From NCBI GenBank assembly GCA_037189845.1, contig JBBCIS010000003.1, forward strand, positions 124,001-188,000: DNA of 64,000 bases, read 5' to 3'. Of the stretch, positions 61,826 to 64,000 are shown piece by piece. How positions within the stretch are numbered: the stretch's first letter is position 1; each line of letters begins with the position of its first letter. The notes under the pieces are model-generated. The model worked only from the letters and a program-made list of their open reading frames with translations, searched no databases and had not been told where the DNA came from. Both the position numbers and the translations under genes were made by a program. Source of the stretch: JAMLHH01 sp037189845 (GTDB lineage: Bacteria; Bacteroidota; Bacteroidia; Chitinophagales; JADIYW01).

Positions 61826-64000
61826 TTAATTCAACAAATCATTCAATTCGTCATCCAGCAATTTGCTCAATTCATCTATAGATAAATCTTCTTCCACAAT
61901 TTTATCCACTGATATTTCGACAGGTGATTCCTGGTTTGTTTTGACTTCTACCTGAACAGGAACCGACACAGCAGGAACTGCAACCGGTTCAGAAATTACA
62001 GCTTTCTTTTCAGCTGTAACAGGTTTTTCAGCAGCTTCTACAGTATTCAACTGGATTTTCTCCAGCAGGAATCTTGCATAATCTCTGATATTGGAATGTG
62101 TCCAGAATGCAGTCACTGACAAAGCAGTTCCATAAGTTTTTTCTAATTGATTTTTCAGCTGAATGGACATCAGAGAATCTATACCAAGAGATTTGAACGT
62201 TGTTTTGATATGAATATCTTCCGGTTGGAGCTTTACAACTTTTCCAACAATTTCTTTTAGTTGATTTTCAAGTGTGGCAATCCTGATTTCCATATCAGAA
62301 ATTCCTGCTAAAATATCACGAAGACTTTCTTCTTTGGTGACATCATTCTGTACAGAATCTGATTTCACCTCGGTACGGAGCAAATCGTAAAAAGTATTTT
62401 TGGCGGCCGAAGGATACGCCTGTTCCCATTTGTGAATATCAAATCTGAATGATCCTGCAACTGATACATCGGATTGCGCTATCACATCGTATAACTCTGT
62501 GCATTCCTCAGGACTCAGCGGAGCAACGCCTTCTTCCCTGAGGCGTTCTGAACGATTTTCAGCTGATGCTGCCAGCCCTACATCCGACACAGTACCCCAT
62601 TGGATGGAAGTACCCGGTAAACCCATTCTATGCCTGTATTCTACCAACGCATCCATATACCTGTTCGCTGCGACATAAGCGGACTGTCCGGGAGAGCCAA
62701 ACAGAATAGTAGAAGAGCTGAATAATACAAAATGGTCCAAATCAAAAGCCTGTGCTTCTATGTGCAGATTATAGGCACCCAGCACCTTTGGACTTAGAAC
62801 TCTGTAATAAGCATCTTCATCCAGATTCAGAATAGATGCATCATCCAATATTCCTGCAAGATGGAAAATTCCTTTGAGCGGTTCCGAATTGCTGAGATTG
62901 ACAGCCAAAACCCTTTCTATATCTTCCCTTTCACTGACATCTGCTTTTTCAAGGATAATTTCAGCTCCGGCCTCCCTCAGCTCATCTATGACGGGACTAT
63001 CAGATTTACCTGTTCGTCCTGTGAGAATTAATCTTCTTGCACCGTTTTCAACCAGGTGTTTTGCAAAAGTTAATCCCAATCCTCCGTAACCACCCGTGAT
63101 CAGATAAGTAGCTTCTGCATCAAACGATACCTGACAGGATTCTTCCACCCAAACATCTTCATTGTCAATTTTAATAACAATTTTCCCGATGTGCTTACCA
63201 GTAGTCATGTACTCAAAAGCCTGCTGTGCCTGAGAGACATGGAAAACTTTACTTTGTAATGGTGTAAAATCTCCTGCCTCAAAGTATTCCAGCATTTCAC
63301 CTAAAATACCACCAACCAGACGTGGTTTCTCGAAAATCATTTTTTCAAAATCTATCATGAAATAGCTCAGTCCTTTGCTGAACACTTCAAGACCTATCCT
63401 GGAATTATCATAAACATCCTTTTTACCTATTTCTACAAACCGGCCAAAGTTCCTCAACAGCTCAAGACTTTTCACCATTGCACTGCCTGTAAGCGAGTTA
63501 AGCACTACATCTACGCCTTCGTCAGACGTATCCTGCATAATTCTGTCTGCAAAATCCAGACTTCTGGAGTCGTAGACATATTGAATACCCATAGATTTAA
63601 GCAGATCTCTTTTCTCCTTGCTACCTGCCGTTGCATATATTTCAGCTCCGACATATTGCGCAATCTGTATAGCTGCCAGCCCCACTCCTCCTGTGGCAGA
63701 ATGAATCAATACCCGTTCTCCTTTCTGAAGATTAGCTAATTCTATCAGGCCATAATACACAGTCAGATATACTACCGGGATTGTAGCTGCTTCTTCAAAG
63801 CTTAAATTATCAGGAATCACCTGCATCAAAGCTGCATTTACATGTATATGGGACGTCATCGTATGATATGCCATGCCGAATACTCTATCTCCGACACTGA
63901 GATGTGTAACATCGTCTCCAACAGCAGCTACTACTCCTGCACATTCAATCCCCAGAGTAGCAAATCCATTTTCTTTTCCCGGATAAATTCCTAATGCAGA
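61826..64000 (-). CDS. Type I polyketide synthase, C-terminal part: ER-KR-ACP (5'-partial)
   Basis: The frame stays open to base 64000, with 42 residues before the first internal Met (GIECAGVVAAVGDDVTHLSV), so the N-terminal domains lie outside the window; 724 residues are visible. Order: enoyl reductase (to about 285; GERVLIHSATGGVGLAAIQI is the NADPH loop), ketoreductase (about 295-530; YLITGGYGGLGLTFAKHLVE, catalytic Ser and Tyr in FSSSTILFGSPGQSAYVAAN), acyl carrier protein (about 580-665; FKSLGIDSLMSIQLKNQLEK with the phosphopantetheine Ser). A Pro/Val linker and an acidic tail (LSIDELSKLLDDELNDLLN) that may be a docking helix close it. A chain with both ER and KR makes fully reduced carbon units; no thioesterase is fused. 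Product unknown. Confidence 0.92.
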   Translation of the reverse strand, partial: SALGIYPGKENGFATLGIECAGVVAAVGDDVTHLSVGDRVFGMAYHTMTSHIHVNAALMQVIPDNLSFEEAATIPVVYLTVYYGLIELANLQKGERVLIHSATGGVGLAAIQIAQYVGAEIYATAGSKEKRDLLKSMGIQYVYDSRSLDFADRIMQDTSDEGVDVVLNSLTGSAMVKSLELLRNFGRFVEIGKKDVYDNSRIGLEVFSKGLSYFMIDFEKMIFEKPRLVGGILGEMLEYFEAGDFTPLQSKVFHVSQAQQAFEYMTTGKHIGKIVIKIDNEDVWVEESCQVSFDAEATYLITGGYGGLGLTFAKHLVENGARRLILTGRTGKSDSPVIDELREAGAEIILEKADVSEREDIERVLAVNLSNSEPLKGIFHLAGILDDASILNLDEDAYYRVLSPKVLGAYNLHIEAQAFDLDHFVLFSSSTILFGSPGQSAYVAANRYMDALVEYRHRMGLPGTSIQWGTVSDVGLAASAENRSERLREEGVAPLSPEECTELYDVIAQSDVSVAGSFRFDIHKWEQAYPSAAKNTFYDLLRTEVKSDSVQNDVTKEESLRDILAGISDMEIRIATLENQLKEIVGKVVKLQPEDIHIKTTFKSLGIDSLMSIQLKNQLEKTYGTALSVTAFWTHSNIRDYARFLLEKIQLNTVEAAEKPVTAEKKAVISEPVAVPAVSVPVQVEVKTNQESPVEISVDKIVEEDLSIDELSKLLDDELNDLLN

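Overview
The window comes from a member of the phylum Bacteroidota. The support is threefold. There is a type IX secretion/gliding core (gldK-gldL-gldM-gldN with a PorP/SprF protein), several secreted proteins end in type A T9SS sorting domains, and several genes have the Bacteroidota -7 promoter box TAnnTTTG with no Shine-Dalgarno sequence. Base composition is moderately AT-rich. The order cannot be fixed from sequence alone; a Saprospirales/Chitinophagales-like organism is a guess. No rRNA, tRNA, CRISPR array or intact insertion sequence was seen.

Layout. 1-7.4 kb is the 3' part of a giant secreted repeat protein (about 25 Ig-like domains plus a T9SS tail) that continues off the left edge. 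7.5-12.9 kb is an accessory stretch. It holds a broken TonB-C-terminal-domain gene, then a HTH/nucleotidyltransferase toxin-antitoxin-like pair with a 24-bp operator-like palindrome, a HipA-like kinase/DUF3037 pair and a structured repeat, then four intact TonB-C-terminal-domain genes in tandem. 13-31 kb is mostly housekeeping: a lipase-like lipoprotein, UDP-glucose dehydrogenase and UDP-glucuronate decarboxylase, dtd, class I ribonucleotide reductase (nrdB-nrdA), a DUF4349 lipoprotein, a T9SS-secreted phosphatase, a J-like protein, two paralogous lipoproteins, groES-groEL and mdh.

31.5-45.3 kb holds an NlpC/P60 protein, a YjbQ protein, gcvT, and a long minus-strand run from 44.1 down to 33.8 kb: an Omp85/TamA-like protein, a DUF4271-like membrane protein, hemD, porP/sprF, gldK, gldL, gldM, gldN, then a terminator, a small membrane protein and a PstS-like lipoprotein. 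hemW lies divergently at its head. 45.4-61 kb is mixed: a T9SS esterase, a neutral ceramidase without signal peptide, a GxxExxY nuclease-like gene between long direct repeats, a lipoprotein nuclease with an OB-fold tail, an AlkB-type hydroxylase, an 1122-residue outer-membrane propeller/barrel protein, a metallo-beta-lactamase-fold hydrolase, several unrecognised envelope proteins, Hsp20 and an Ate1-like transferase. 61.3-64 kb is the 3' end of a modular polyketide synthase (ER-KR-ACP) running off the right edge, with a small secreted protein behind it.

Functionally, the T9SS core would export the giant Ig-repeat protein, the phosphatase and the esterase found here. The strongest leads for undescribed biology are the GxxExxY gene inside duplicated repeats, the HTH/nucleotidyltransferase pair with its operator, and the array of TonB-C-terminal-domain-only proteins into which that accessory island appears to have been inserted.
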